In this document: piece by piece, positions 6,141 to 12,132 of the stretch
Layout: each line of letters opens with the position of its first letter
Position numbering within the stretch: the stretch's first letter is position 1
Origin: Omnitrophica WOR_2 bacterium GWA2_47_8
Lineage (GTDB): Bacteria > Omnitrophota > Gorgyraeia > Zapsychrales > GWA2-47-8
DNA: 15,960 nucleotides
NCBI GenBank assembly: GCA_001805375.1
Contig: MHFY01000094.1
Span: 8,042-24,001, forward strand
Direction of reading: 5' to 3'
The notes under the pieces: generated by a model
Told to the model about the DNA's origin: nothing
Databases searched by the model: none
The model's input: the letters and a program-made list of their open reading frames with translations, nothing else
Position numbers and translations under genes: made by a program

Positions 6141-6932
6141 TTAATTATCGTTTGAACCGGAAGATTCCTGAGCAGCCGCTTGTTCAACGGATGAGGCATC
6201 TTCTTGGGGCATTTTTTTTGCTTTTTGCCTCACGGTTTCGCTTTCTAAATAATCTTTCCGCCCGTCTACGATCTTATCAGCCAACAAAACGCTGATCAGT
6301 CTGATGGATTTTAAGGCATCATCATTTCCGGGGATCGGAAAATCAATAACATCCGGATCGCAGTTGGTATCGATCAGCCCGATGATCGGGATACCCAGCT
6401 TAGCGGCCTCTTTAACGGCGATCTCTTCTTTCTTTGTATCGACAATGACAATGGCCCTCGGGAGGCCTCTCATATCGCGGATACCGCCTAAATTAAGAAG
6501 CAGCTTATCGCGTTCTTTCGTTAAACCCGCGACCTCTTTTTTGGTCAAATTCTCCCAAACGCCGTCATCCTTCATTTTTTCAATTTCATTAAGCCGTCCG
6601 ACGGATTTCTTAACAGTCTCAAAATTGGTCAAAAGCCCGCCCAGCCAGCGGTGATTGATGTAATACATCTGGCAGCGCTTGGCCTCGGTGGCGATAACGT
6701 CTTGAGCTTGCTTTTTTGTTCCGACAAACAGGATGGACCCGCCTTTAGCGGCAATATCTCGAAGGAAATCTCTAGCCTGGTTAAGACAGACAACTGTCTT
6801 TTCCAGATCTATAATATAAATCCCGCTTCGTTCACCAAAGATGTATCTTTTCATCTTGGGATTCCAACGTCGTGTCTGATGGCCGAAGTGGACCCCGGCC
6901 TCTAATAATTGCTTTATTAATTCATCTACCAT
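6141..6932 (-). CDS. rpsB: 30S ribosomal protein S2
   Basis: A 263-residue S2 protein of normal length. The N terminus contains LLEAGVHFGHQTRRWNPKM, the S2 signature. RWLGGLLTNF is at 95-104, and the segments PRAIVIVDTKKE and GIPIIGLIDTNCDPD follow. The C-terminal ~40 residues are a polar, low-complexity tail rich in Q, S, A and E. It heads the rpsB-tsf-pyrH-frr cluster. AAGAGAG precedes the ATG at 6930-6932. A hairpin pair lies in the leader and a TATAAT box about 115 bases upstream. Confidence 0.97.
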   Translation of the reverse strand: MVDELIKQLLEAGVHFGHQTRRWNPKMKRYIFGERSGIYIIDLEKTVVCLNQARDFLRDIAAKGGSILFVGTKKQAQDVIATEAKRCQMYYINHRWLGGLLTNFETVKKSVGRLNEIEKMKDDGVWENLTKKEVAGLTKERDKLLLNLGGIRDMRGLPRAIVIVDTKKEEIAVKEAAKLGIPIIGLIDTNCDPDVIDFPIPGNDDALKSIRLISVLLADKIVDGRKDYLESETVRQKAKKMPQEDASSVEQAAAQESSGSNDN

Positions 6933-6957
6933 ACTCTCTTTTCTTCTTGAACCTCCC

Positions 6958-7022
6958 CGTCCATTTTTTCATTCACCTTCACTGTGGTAAATGACGAGGC
7001 TCGTCCGCTAGAGCGGACGGCC
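6958..7022. repeat. Double-hairpin repeat in the rpsB leader
   Basis: CGTCCATT (6958-6965) pairs with AATGACG (6989-6995) apart from a one-base bulge. GTCCGCT (7003-7009) pairs perfectly with AGCGGAC (7012-7018). It has the same arrangement and shared blocks (GGCTCG, CGGCCT) as the element upstream of ptsN at 3302-3366. On the minus strand it lies between the likely promoter and the rpsB ribosome site. Confidence 0.65.
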
Positions 7023-7046
7023 TTACACAATTAAGTATTAATTATT

Positions 7047-7052
7047 ATTATA
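7047..7052 (-). promoter_or_regulatory. Candidate -10 box for the rpsB operon
   Basis: The minus strand reads TATAAT in an A/T-rich stretch about 115 bases upstream of the rpsB start. I find no convincing -35 hexamer at 16-18 bases, so this is a candidate only. Confidence 0.3.
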
Positions 7053-7084
7053 TATATCCTAGTCCTATGATTTTAAAACGCTTT

Positions 7085-7194
7085 ATTGGTCTTTTCCAAT
7101 TTAGAGACGTAAAAGTAACCAATATTAAGACCTTTTCTTCTCTAGGAAAAAGACCTGATATTGACTACCACTTATCTTTAATGAAGAAAAGGTC
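7085..7194. repeat. Interleaved inverted repeats upstream of rpsB
   Basis: GACCTTTTCTTC (7129-7140) is the exact inverse of 7183-7194. GGTCTTTTCC (7088-7097) pairs, with one extra base, with 7145-7155. The two pairings interleave, as in a pseudoknot. ATTGG/CCAAT (7085-7089 with 7096-7100) gives a small local hairpin as well. Confidence 0.5.
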
Positions 7195-7276
7195 AATAAA
7201 CCCAAGCAATTTAAACGAGTTAACAAAAATCGCTTTCCAAAGCTGAAGTAGTATACCCAATAATCTTTTTTTTTGC

Positions 7277-7360
7277 AATCCCTATTTTCCTCAATGTAAT
7301 TTTAGAAGAAATAGGGATTAGTACTGATTTCTTCATGATCCTTAAGAGGAAAATTAGTAC
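7277..7360. repeat. Two-hairpin intergenic repeat, copy C (inverted)
   Basis: AATCCCTATTT (7277-7287) pairs perfectly with 7309-7319. GTACTGATTT (7321-7330) pairs with AAATTAGTAC (7351-7360) with one G-T. Read on the minus strand, the order of stems and the linker (TAATCCC) match copies A and B on the plus strand. It lies just downstream of the exporter gene, where it might also limit transcription. Confidence 0.65.
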
Positions 7361-7422
7361 AATCCTTATTTTAGGGTTACCGCGTTTATTGGGGCCTCCC
7401 TACATTAAACCCCAAAACCCAA

Positions 7423-9216
7423 CTATTCCTGAAATTGGGTCTGATACAGACGACTGTATAGGTTACATGTTTGAAGCAATTGGTCGTGTTTCCCCATCCC
7501 CACAATCCGGCCATGTTCCAGAACCACAATTTTATCCGCTTTTTTAATGGTGGAAAGCCTATGGGCGATCGCGATAACCGTGCGTCCCTGCATAAGCTTA
7601 TCCAGGGCCTCCTGGACATATTTTTCTGATTCAGAATCTAAATGCGAGGTCGCCTCATCCAAGATCAAGATCGGCGGGTTTTTCAAAATAGCCCGGGCAA
7701 TGGAAATTCTCTGTTTCTCCCCTCCGGAAAGACGAAACCCTCTATCTCCAACCACGGTCTCATAACCTTTGGGCATTTTTATAATAAACTGATGCGCGTA
7801 GGCTTTTTTCGCCGCCTCTTCAATCTGAGATTGTGTGGCTCCCCGATGGCCATAAGCAATATTGTTTTTGACCGTATCATTGAATAAGATCGTTTCTTGG
7901 GCCACAATGCCGATCTGGCCGCGCAGTGAAGTAAAAGATACCTCCCGCAAATTAATACCGTCAATTTTCACGGCGCCCTTAGTGGAATCATAAAAACGCG
8001 GGACCAAACTCGCTAAAGTGGATTTTCCCGTGCCGGTGGGGCCGACGATAGCGACCAACTCGCCTTTCTTTATTTCCAAATTAATATCTTTTAAAACCAA
8101 TCCGGATTCCGCGTCATATTGAAAAAAAACCTGCTCTAAACTGATCTTATCTTTCATGACCGGCAAAACGTTGGCGGAAGGTCTTTCAACAACGGTCGGC
8201 TTCGCGTCCAAGACCTCATAGATCCGTTCATTAGCGGCCAGGGCCTGCTGCGTGATGGCGTTGACGTTACTGATCTTTTTGATGGGGCTGATCAAGCTCA
8301 TAAAGGACCCGAAGAAAAGAATAAAAACACCCGTCGACAATTTACCCTCCATGACTTCCTTCCCCAGCCAGACGATCATAATGATCCCGCACACCGCCCC
8401 CATCATTTCCGTCAAAGGATTGATCAACAAAAATCTTTTGATCGCCTTCATCTTTAATTTATAAAATTCCCGGTTCTGCCCTTCCATCTTCTTGATCTCA
8501 TGCTCTTCCGCGCAAAAGGCCTTAACGACCCTGATCCCGGTGATCGTTTCCAAAAGATGCGAATTGATATCCGCCATATTTTCCTGGGTGCTTTTCGAAA
8601 GCTTGCGCAATTTCCGGCCGATCTGGCTCATCGGAATGGCGATCAAAGGAAAGATCAAAAAGATGATGAACGCCGCCTTCGCGTACGTCATAAAGATAAT
8701 TGCGACAAATATCAAGATCGTCAAAGGCTGCCGGAACATATCCGTCGTTCCGTAAGAGATCGCGTTTTCCACTAATAATACGTCATTGGTGATACGGGAG
8801 ATCAATTCCCCGCTCCGCTTGACGCTGAAATAATCCAAAGATAAGCTCAATATCTTGTCATAAAGGCGGTTCCTGATATCCTGGATCACCCGCTGGGATA
8901 TCGAGTTCATAATATACCCGTACCAAAAACCGATAAAATTCTTTAAAAATAGGATAAGAAATACGCCCAACGGCATCATCCAGAACAGCTTGGTCCGGTC
9001 GGTTTGGTTAAGGGTATCTACGATATCTCTAACAAATCCAGGGACTTGCTGCGGAAGGACGATCGGCTGATTGGTAAAAATACGGTCCATGAGAGGCACG
9101 ATCAGGGTAAACTGAAACCCCTCAAAAAAGGAAGAAATCGCCATCAGAAAAATGGCGATAAAGAAGAGCTTTTTGTGATCTTTGAGGAACTGAAGCAGTC
9201 GAAAATAATTTTTCAT
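7423..9216 (-). CDS. MsbA-like lipid/multidrug ABC exporter (fused membrane and ATPase domains)
   Basis: A half-transporter of 597 residues from the ATG at 9214-9216, working as a homodimer in the inner membrane. The N-terminal ~325 residues hold six hydrophobic segments of the ABC exporter fold, and the C-terminal ATPase domain follows. Motifs, counted from the ATG, are Walker A GPTGTGKST (392-400), Q-loop Q440, signature LSGGEKQRI (496-504), Walker B ILILDEAT (516-523) and switch His 552. The frame continues upstream to a TTG at 9238-9240 (8 more residues, MVWYLAWH), but the ATG gives the usual MKNYxRLLxFL start. The family includes MsbA, which flips lipid A, and multidrug pumps. The nearby lpxB supports lipid A export, but this is an inference. 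Confidence 0.9.
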   Translation of the reverse strand: MKNYFRLLQFLKDHKKLFFIAIFLMAISSFFEGFQFTLIVPLMDRIFTNQPIVLPQQVPGFVRDIVDTLNQTDRTKLFWMMPLGVFLILFLKNFIGFWYGYIMNSISQRVIQDIRNRLYDKILSLSLDYFSVKRSGELISRITNDVLLVENAISYGTTDMFRQPLTILIFVAIIFMTYAKAAFIIFLIFPLIAIPMSQIGRKLRKLSKSTQENMADINSHLLETITGIRVVKAFCAEEHEIKKMEGQNREFYKLKMKAIKRFLLINPLTEMMGAVCGIIMIVWLGKEVMEGKLSTGVFILFFGSFMSLISPIKKISNVNAITQQALAANERIYEVLDAKPTVVERPSANVLPVMKDKISLEQVFFQYDAESGLVLKDINLEIKKGELVAIVGPTGTGKSTLASLVPRFYDSTKGAVKIDGINLREVSFTSLRGQIGIVAQETILFNDTVKNNIAYGHRGATQSQIEEAAKKAYAHQFIIKMPKGYETVVGDRGFRLSGGEKQRISIARAILKNPPILILDEATSHLDSESEKYVQEALDKLMQGRTVIAIAHRLSTIKKADKIVVLEHGRIVGMGKHDQLLQTCNLYSRLYQTQFQE

Positions 9217-9273
9217 GTGCCATGCAAGATACCATACCAATTGACTTTTGTCGAGGTCTTTGTTATTGTAAAC

Positions 9274-9417
9274 AGCTATCAGATATCAGCTTTCAGCTAT
9301 CAGCAAATAAAAGAAATCTGACGCCTGATGCCTGAAAGTCCTGATTTCATCTGAATAATTAAGGAAAATCAGGATAATCCCAATTTATCCCTATTAATAC
9401 GGAAATTGGGACTGACT
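9274..9417. repeat. Two-hairpin intergenic repeat, copy B, with AGCTATCAG repeats
   Basis: AGCTATCAG occurs at 9274-9282 and 9295-9303 around ATATCAGCTTTCAG. Stem 1 is CCTGATTT (9340-9347) with AAATCAGG (9366-9373). Stem 2 is CCCAATTT (9379-9386) with AAATTGGG (9403-9410), followed by ACTGACT. The CTGAAAGTCCTGATTT block is identical in copy A (3550-3565). It fills most of the divergent gap between the exporter and the oxidoreductase, so promoters for both genes must lie in or around it. Confidence 0.8.
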
Positions 9418-9425
9418 GCTAAATT

Positions 9426-10361
9426 ATGAAAAAACTCAACCTTGCCATCGTTGGAATCGGCCATCTAGGCTCCCGGCACCTTAAAGTCTGCTGTGAAGGC
9501 CTTTCCTCCAAAATCAATGTAGTAGGCATCTGCGATCTGGACAAAAAACGCACCCTGAAATTCTGCGAACACTACAAAGTCCCCTACATAAAGGACTATA
9601 AAGAGCTTGTCGGCAAGATTGACGCGGTCAATGTCTGTGTGCCCACCACCAACCATTTTGAAGTGGCCAAGTTTTTCCTGGAGAATAAGATCCATACCTT
9701 TATTGAAAAGCCCATCACTTCCACGCTTAAAGAAGCTGACCAGCTGATCGAGATCGCCCAAAAGAACAATTTAAAACTCCAGGTCGGCCATGTGGAACGC
9801 TTCAATTCCGCCTTTCGCGCGATCCAGCATTTGGCGAAGAACCCGGTCTTTATCGAATGCCACCGTTTAAACCATTTTCCCAACCGTTCGCTCGATATCG
9901 GGGTGGTCATGGACCTGATGATCCATGACATCGACATTGTTTTAGGATTGAACCGATCGCCCCTGAACCACGTGCACGCCGTCGGAGTGAATGTCTTGAC
10001 CAAACTGGAAGACATCGCGAACGTGCGGCTGGCCTTTGATAACGGCTGTGTCTGCAATTTAACCGCCAGCCGCGTCTCGGATAAAGTGGAACGCAAGATC
10101 CGCATCTTCTTAAAGAACACCTATATTTCTTTGGATTACGTGAATCAGGAAGCCTTCATCTATAAACGCCACGGCAAACTCATCTTAAAACACCGCCTGC
10201 CCATTGAAAAAGAAGAGCCTCTTAAAAAAGAGCTGGAATCATTTATCGACTGTATCGTGAAAAATAAAAAACCCGTTATCTCAGGCGTGGAAGGCCGCGA
10301 TGCCCTTAAAGTCGCGCTGGATATCACCCAACAAGTATGGGACAACCGCAAAAACTTATAA
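9426..10361 (+). CDS. Gfo/Idh/MocA-family NAD(P)-dependent sugar oxidoreductase
   Basis: A 311-residue protein of the Gfo/Idh/MocA family, which oxidises or reduces sugars and nucleotide sugars. The N-terminal Rossmann motif is GIGHLG (10-15). The family motif EKP is at 94-96 and supplies the catalytic Lys 95. The later DLMIHDID segment (163-170) has the conserved His 167 of the active site. It overlaps lpxB by 25 bases. Adjacency to lpxB suggests a lipid A or cell-surface sugar substrate; a UDP-GlcNAc 3-dehydrogenase (GnnA-like) is one candidate, but its aminotransferase partner is not in the window and the specificity cannot be read from sequence alone. The ATG at 9426 has no clear ribosome site. 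Confidence 0.9.
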   Translation: MKKLNLAIVGIGHLGSRHLKVCCEGLSSKINVVGICDLDKKRTLKFCEHYKVPYIKDYKELVGKIDAVNVCVPTTNHFEVAKFFLENKIHTFIEKPITSTLKEADQLIEIAQKNNLKLQVGHVERFNSAFRAIQHLAKNPVFIECHRLNHFPNRSLDIGVVMDLMIHDIDIVLGLNRSPLNHVHAVGVNVLTKLEDIANVRLAFDNGCVCNLTASRVSDKVERKIRIFLKNTYISLDYVNQEAFIYKRHGKLILKHRLPIEKEEPLKKELESFIDCIVKNKKPVISGVEGRDALKVALDITQQVWDNRKNL

Positions 10362-11485
10362 TGTTCGTCGCCGGAGAAGCCTCCGGGGACAGCCACGGCG
10401 CCCACCTGATCTCCGCCCTCCGGGCCCTTGATCCCAAGATCAATTTCACGGGATTAGGCGGGCCGCAAATGCAATCCGCCGGCCTGGTCCTTTATGAGGA
10501 CCTGACCAAATTCGCCGTGGTCGGTTTTTCCGAGGTCTTAAAACATTATTCCGAATTTAAACGGATCTTTGACCAATTCGTGACCAGGGTCGAACAGCTA
10601 AAACCTGACGCCGTGGTTTTGATCGATTATCCGGGGTTTAATCTGCGCCTGGCCAAAGTTTTAAAAGAAAAAGGTTTTAAGGTCATTTATTACATCAGCC
10701 CGCAGGTCTGGGCCTGGAAAGAAAACCGCGTTAAGCTCATTCAAAAGTACGTCGATAAAATGCTTGTGTTGTTCCCTTTTGAGAAAAAATTCTACACAAA
10801 ACACGGCCTGGATGTGGAATTGGTGGGCCATCCCCTGGTGGATACGGTCAAGGCCACCATTACGAAAGATGACCTTCTCCCTTCGCTAGGTTTGGATCCA
10901 AATAAACTGACCATCGGCCTTCTGCCCGGGTCACGGGAAAAAGAAGTTGAAAAACTTTTACCCGTGATGGCTGAAACCGCCAAACAGCTTTATAAGGAAT
11001 ACCCCAACATGCAGTTTCTCGTGATGAAAGCGCCGACGATCTCCTTTCATTTTCTCAAAAGCCACCTCGAAGGGACCAAAGAACTTCCTTTAAGGATCGT
11101 CCCCGACCGCGCTTACGACGGGATAAACGCCTGTGATGTCTGCATCGTCGCCTCCGGCACCGCCACCTTAGAGACCGCCATCCTCAAGAAACCCATGGTC
11201 GTTGTCTACAAAACATCCCTGATCACTTATTTTTTAGCCAAATCATTTATCAAGATCCCTTACATCGGCCTGGTCAATGTCGTGGCCGGAAAAAAGATCG
11301 TTCCTGAATGTATTCAGAATGAAGCCACGCCGGAAAATATCGCCCGGGAAATAAAGAATATCTTCACCGATGAAGTAAAGATCGCGGATATAAAAGCGGA
11401 ATTGGGAAAGGTCAAAGAATCATTGGGCCAGCCTGGGGCGAGTGAACGCGCGGCGAGGAAGATCTTGGAGATAATAAGAGATTAG
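10337..11485 (+). CDS. lpxB: Lipid-A-disaccharide synthase
   Basis: This GT19 glycosyltransferase joins UDP-2,3-diacylglucosamine and lipid X into the lipid A disaccharide at the inner face of the cytoplasmic membrane. It has 382 residues, the usual length. Motifs are AGEASGD (12-18), GLGGPQM (39-45), IDYPGFN (96-102, with the conserved Asp 97), SPQVWAWKENR (121-131), LPGSREKEV (196-204) and SGTATLE (273-279). The ATG at 10337 gives an N terminus matching E. coli LpxB. An in-frame ATG at 10361-10363 overlaps the previous stop (TAATG) but would cut into the first strand, so the longer form is preferred. It is translationally coupled to the oxidoreductase. Confidence 0.96.
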   Translation: MGQPQKLIMFVAGEASGDSHGAHLISALRALDPKINFTGLGGPQMQSAGLVLYEDLTKFAVVGFSEVLKHYSEFKRIFDQFVTRVEQLKPDAVVLIDYPGFNLRLAKVLKEKGFKVIYYISPQVWAWKENRVKLIQKYVDKMLVLFPFEKKFYTKHGLDVELVGHPLVDTVKATITKDDLLPSLGLDPNKLTIGLLPGSREKEVEKLLPVMAETAKQLYKEYPNMQFLVMKAPTISFHFLKSHLEGTKELPLRIVPDRAYDGINACDVCIVASGTATLETAILKKPMVVVYKTSLITYFLAKSFIKIPYIGLVNVVAGKKIVPECIQNEATPENIAREIKNIFTDEVKIADIKAELGKVKESLGQPGASERAARKILEIIRD

Positions 11486-11492
11486 TACGTCA

Positions 11493-11541
11493 TTTATCCC
11501 GCCTTGCGGGATAAATTCGTCCGCCACAAATTTTGGCGGAC
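11493..11541. terminator. Two-hairpin convergent terminator-like region
   Basis: TTTATCCCGC (11493-11502) pairs perfectly with 11506-11515 around a 3-base loop. GTCCGCCA (11519-11526) pairs perfectly with TGGCGGAC (11534-11541). They fill the 56-base gap between the converging lpxB and cysteine-rich genes and could stop transcription from both sides. No strong T-run follows on either strand, so intrinsic termination is uncertain. Confidence 0.5.
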
Positions 11542-12111
11542 TCATTTACAGTCTTCCGGGCAGTTGCAGTGGTTTTCGAATTGATTGCAGATGCCGTTGC
11601 CGCACGGGATACAGATCGGCACGGCGTACACAGAACTTTTTCCTACCAGATCACAGCTCCCGTCAAAGAACGCGACCCCGCAACGCTTGATCAATCCTTC
11701 ACAGCACTCCACATTCTGGCCCTCATAACCCAAGGGGCCGCAGGCGATCGGCTCATCGACTTTGGCAAAACAAACCTCTTTCACGCGCTCACATTTGACA
11801 TCCTGGTCTTTTTTAGCGCAGGCATCCTGCGTGTATTCAACCTCACATCCCTTGACCAGCTGGCATTCCTCTAAAGGGCACTCCTTCGCATCGATCTGAT
11901 GACAGGGCTTTGGGATACAGGTGGTTAAACATTTTCCTTCAAATCCCGGAAGATTCGCACAGCCTAATTGGCAGAGGTTCAGCGGACACACCGTGGTCTG
12001 ACTAAAGGATCCCATGCAAAAATCACGGAGACTTTTACCAGCCGCCTGACCGATAAAATAATTAAAAAAGATGATAACGAAGCTGATAATGATGTGGTTG
12101 GGATGATGCAT
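11542..12111 (-). CDS. Secreted or membrane-anchored cysteine-rich protein
   Basis: I do not recognise a named family. From the ATG at 12109-12111 it has 189 residues, with a hydrophobic segment IIISFVIIFFNYFIG near the N terminus followed by AAG, like a signal peptide or anchor. The rest contains 24 cysteines, often in CxxxC or CxxxxC spacing, which suggests a disulfide-bonded extracytoplasmic protein. It ends in the segment CGNGICNQFENHCNCPEDCK, of the CGxGxCxxxENxxxCPxDC type common in secreted repeat proteins. An upstream GTG (12124-12126) would add five residues and lies 6 bases after the GH94-like stop. The tight spacing implies one transcript with that gene and the deacetylase. Function unknown. 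Confidence 0.8.
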   Translation of the reverse strand: MHHPNHIIISFVIIFFNYFIGQAAGKSLRDFCMGSFSQTTVCPLNLCQLGCANLPGFEGKCLTTCIPKPCHQIDAKECPLEECQLVKGCEVEYTQDACAKKDQDVKCERVKEVCFAKVDEPIACGPLGYEGQNVECCEGLIKRCGVAFFDGSCDLVGKSSVYAVPICIPCGNGICNQFENHCNCPEDCK

Positions 12112-12132
12112 ACTTTCGAAGAACACGAATGA

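Larger units (their letters stand above)
6933..7422. other. 490-bp non-coding region between the exporter gene and rpsB
   Basis: No believable protein gene lies here. Reading from the rpsB side it holds a leader with a double hairpin (6958-7022), an A/T-rich stretch with a TATAAT on the minus strand, an AT-rich segment with several overlapping inverted repeats (7085-7194), a run of nine T on the plus strand (7266-7274) and a copy of the two-hairpin repeat (7277-7360). The end next to the exporter gene, 7361-7422, has nothing I recognise. Confidence 0.7.

Noticed and set aside
6101..6199. Longer tsf starting at 6199
   Set aside because: It overlaps rpsB and translates the palindromic repeat; EF-Ts homologues begin at the ATG at 6100, which also has a ribosome site.
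7266..7274. Nine-T run as terminator tail
   Set aside because: No hairpin ends just before it on the plus strand, and there is no plus-strand gene upstream to terminate.
7335..7547. Plus-strand 70-codon frame at the end of the exporter gene
   Set aside because: Half lies antisense to the conserved ATPase domain and half in repeat DNA; no family signal and no ribosome site.
8252..8775. Three overlapping plus-strand frames inside the exporter gene
   Set aside because: They are antisense to clear membrane helices; the hydrophobic content is a complement artefact.
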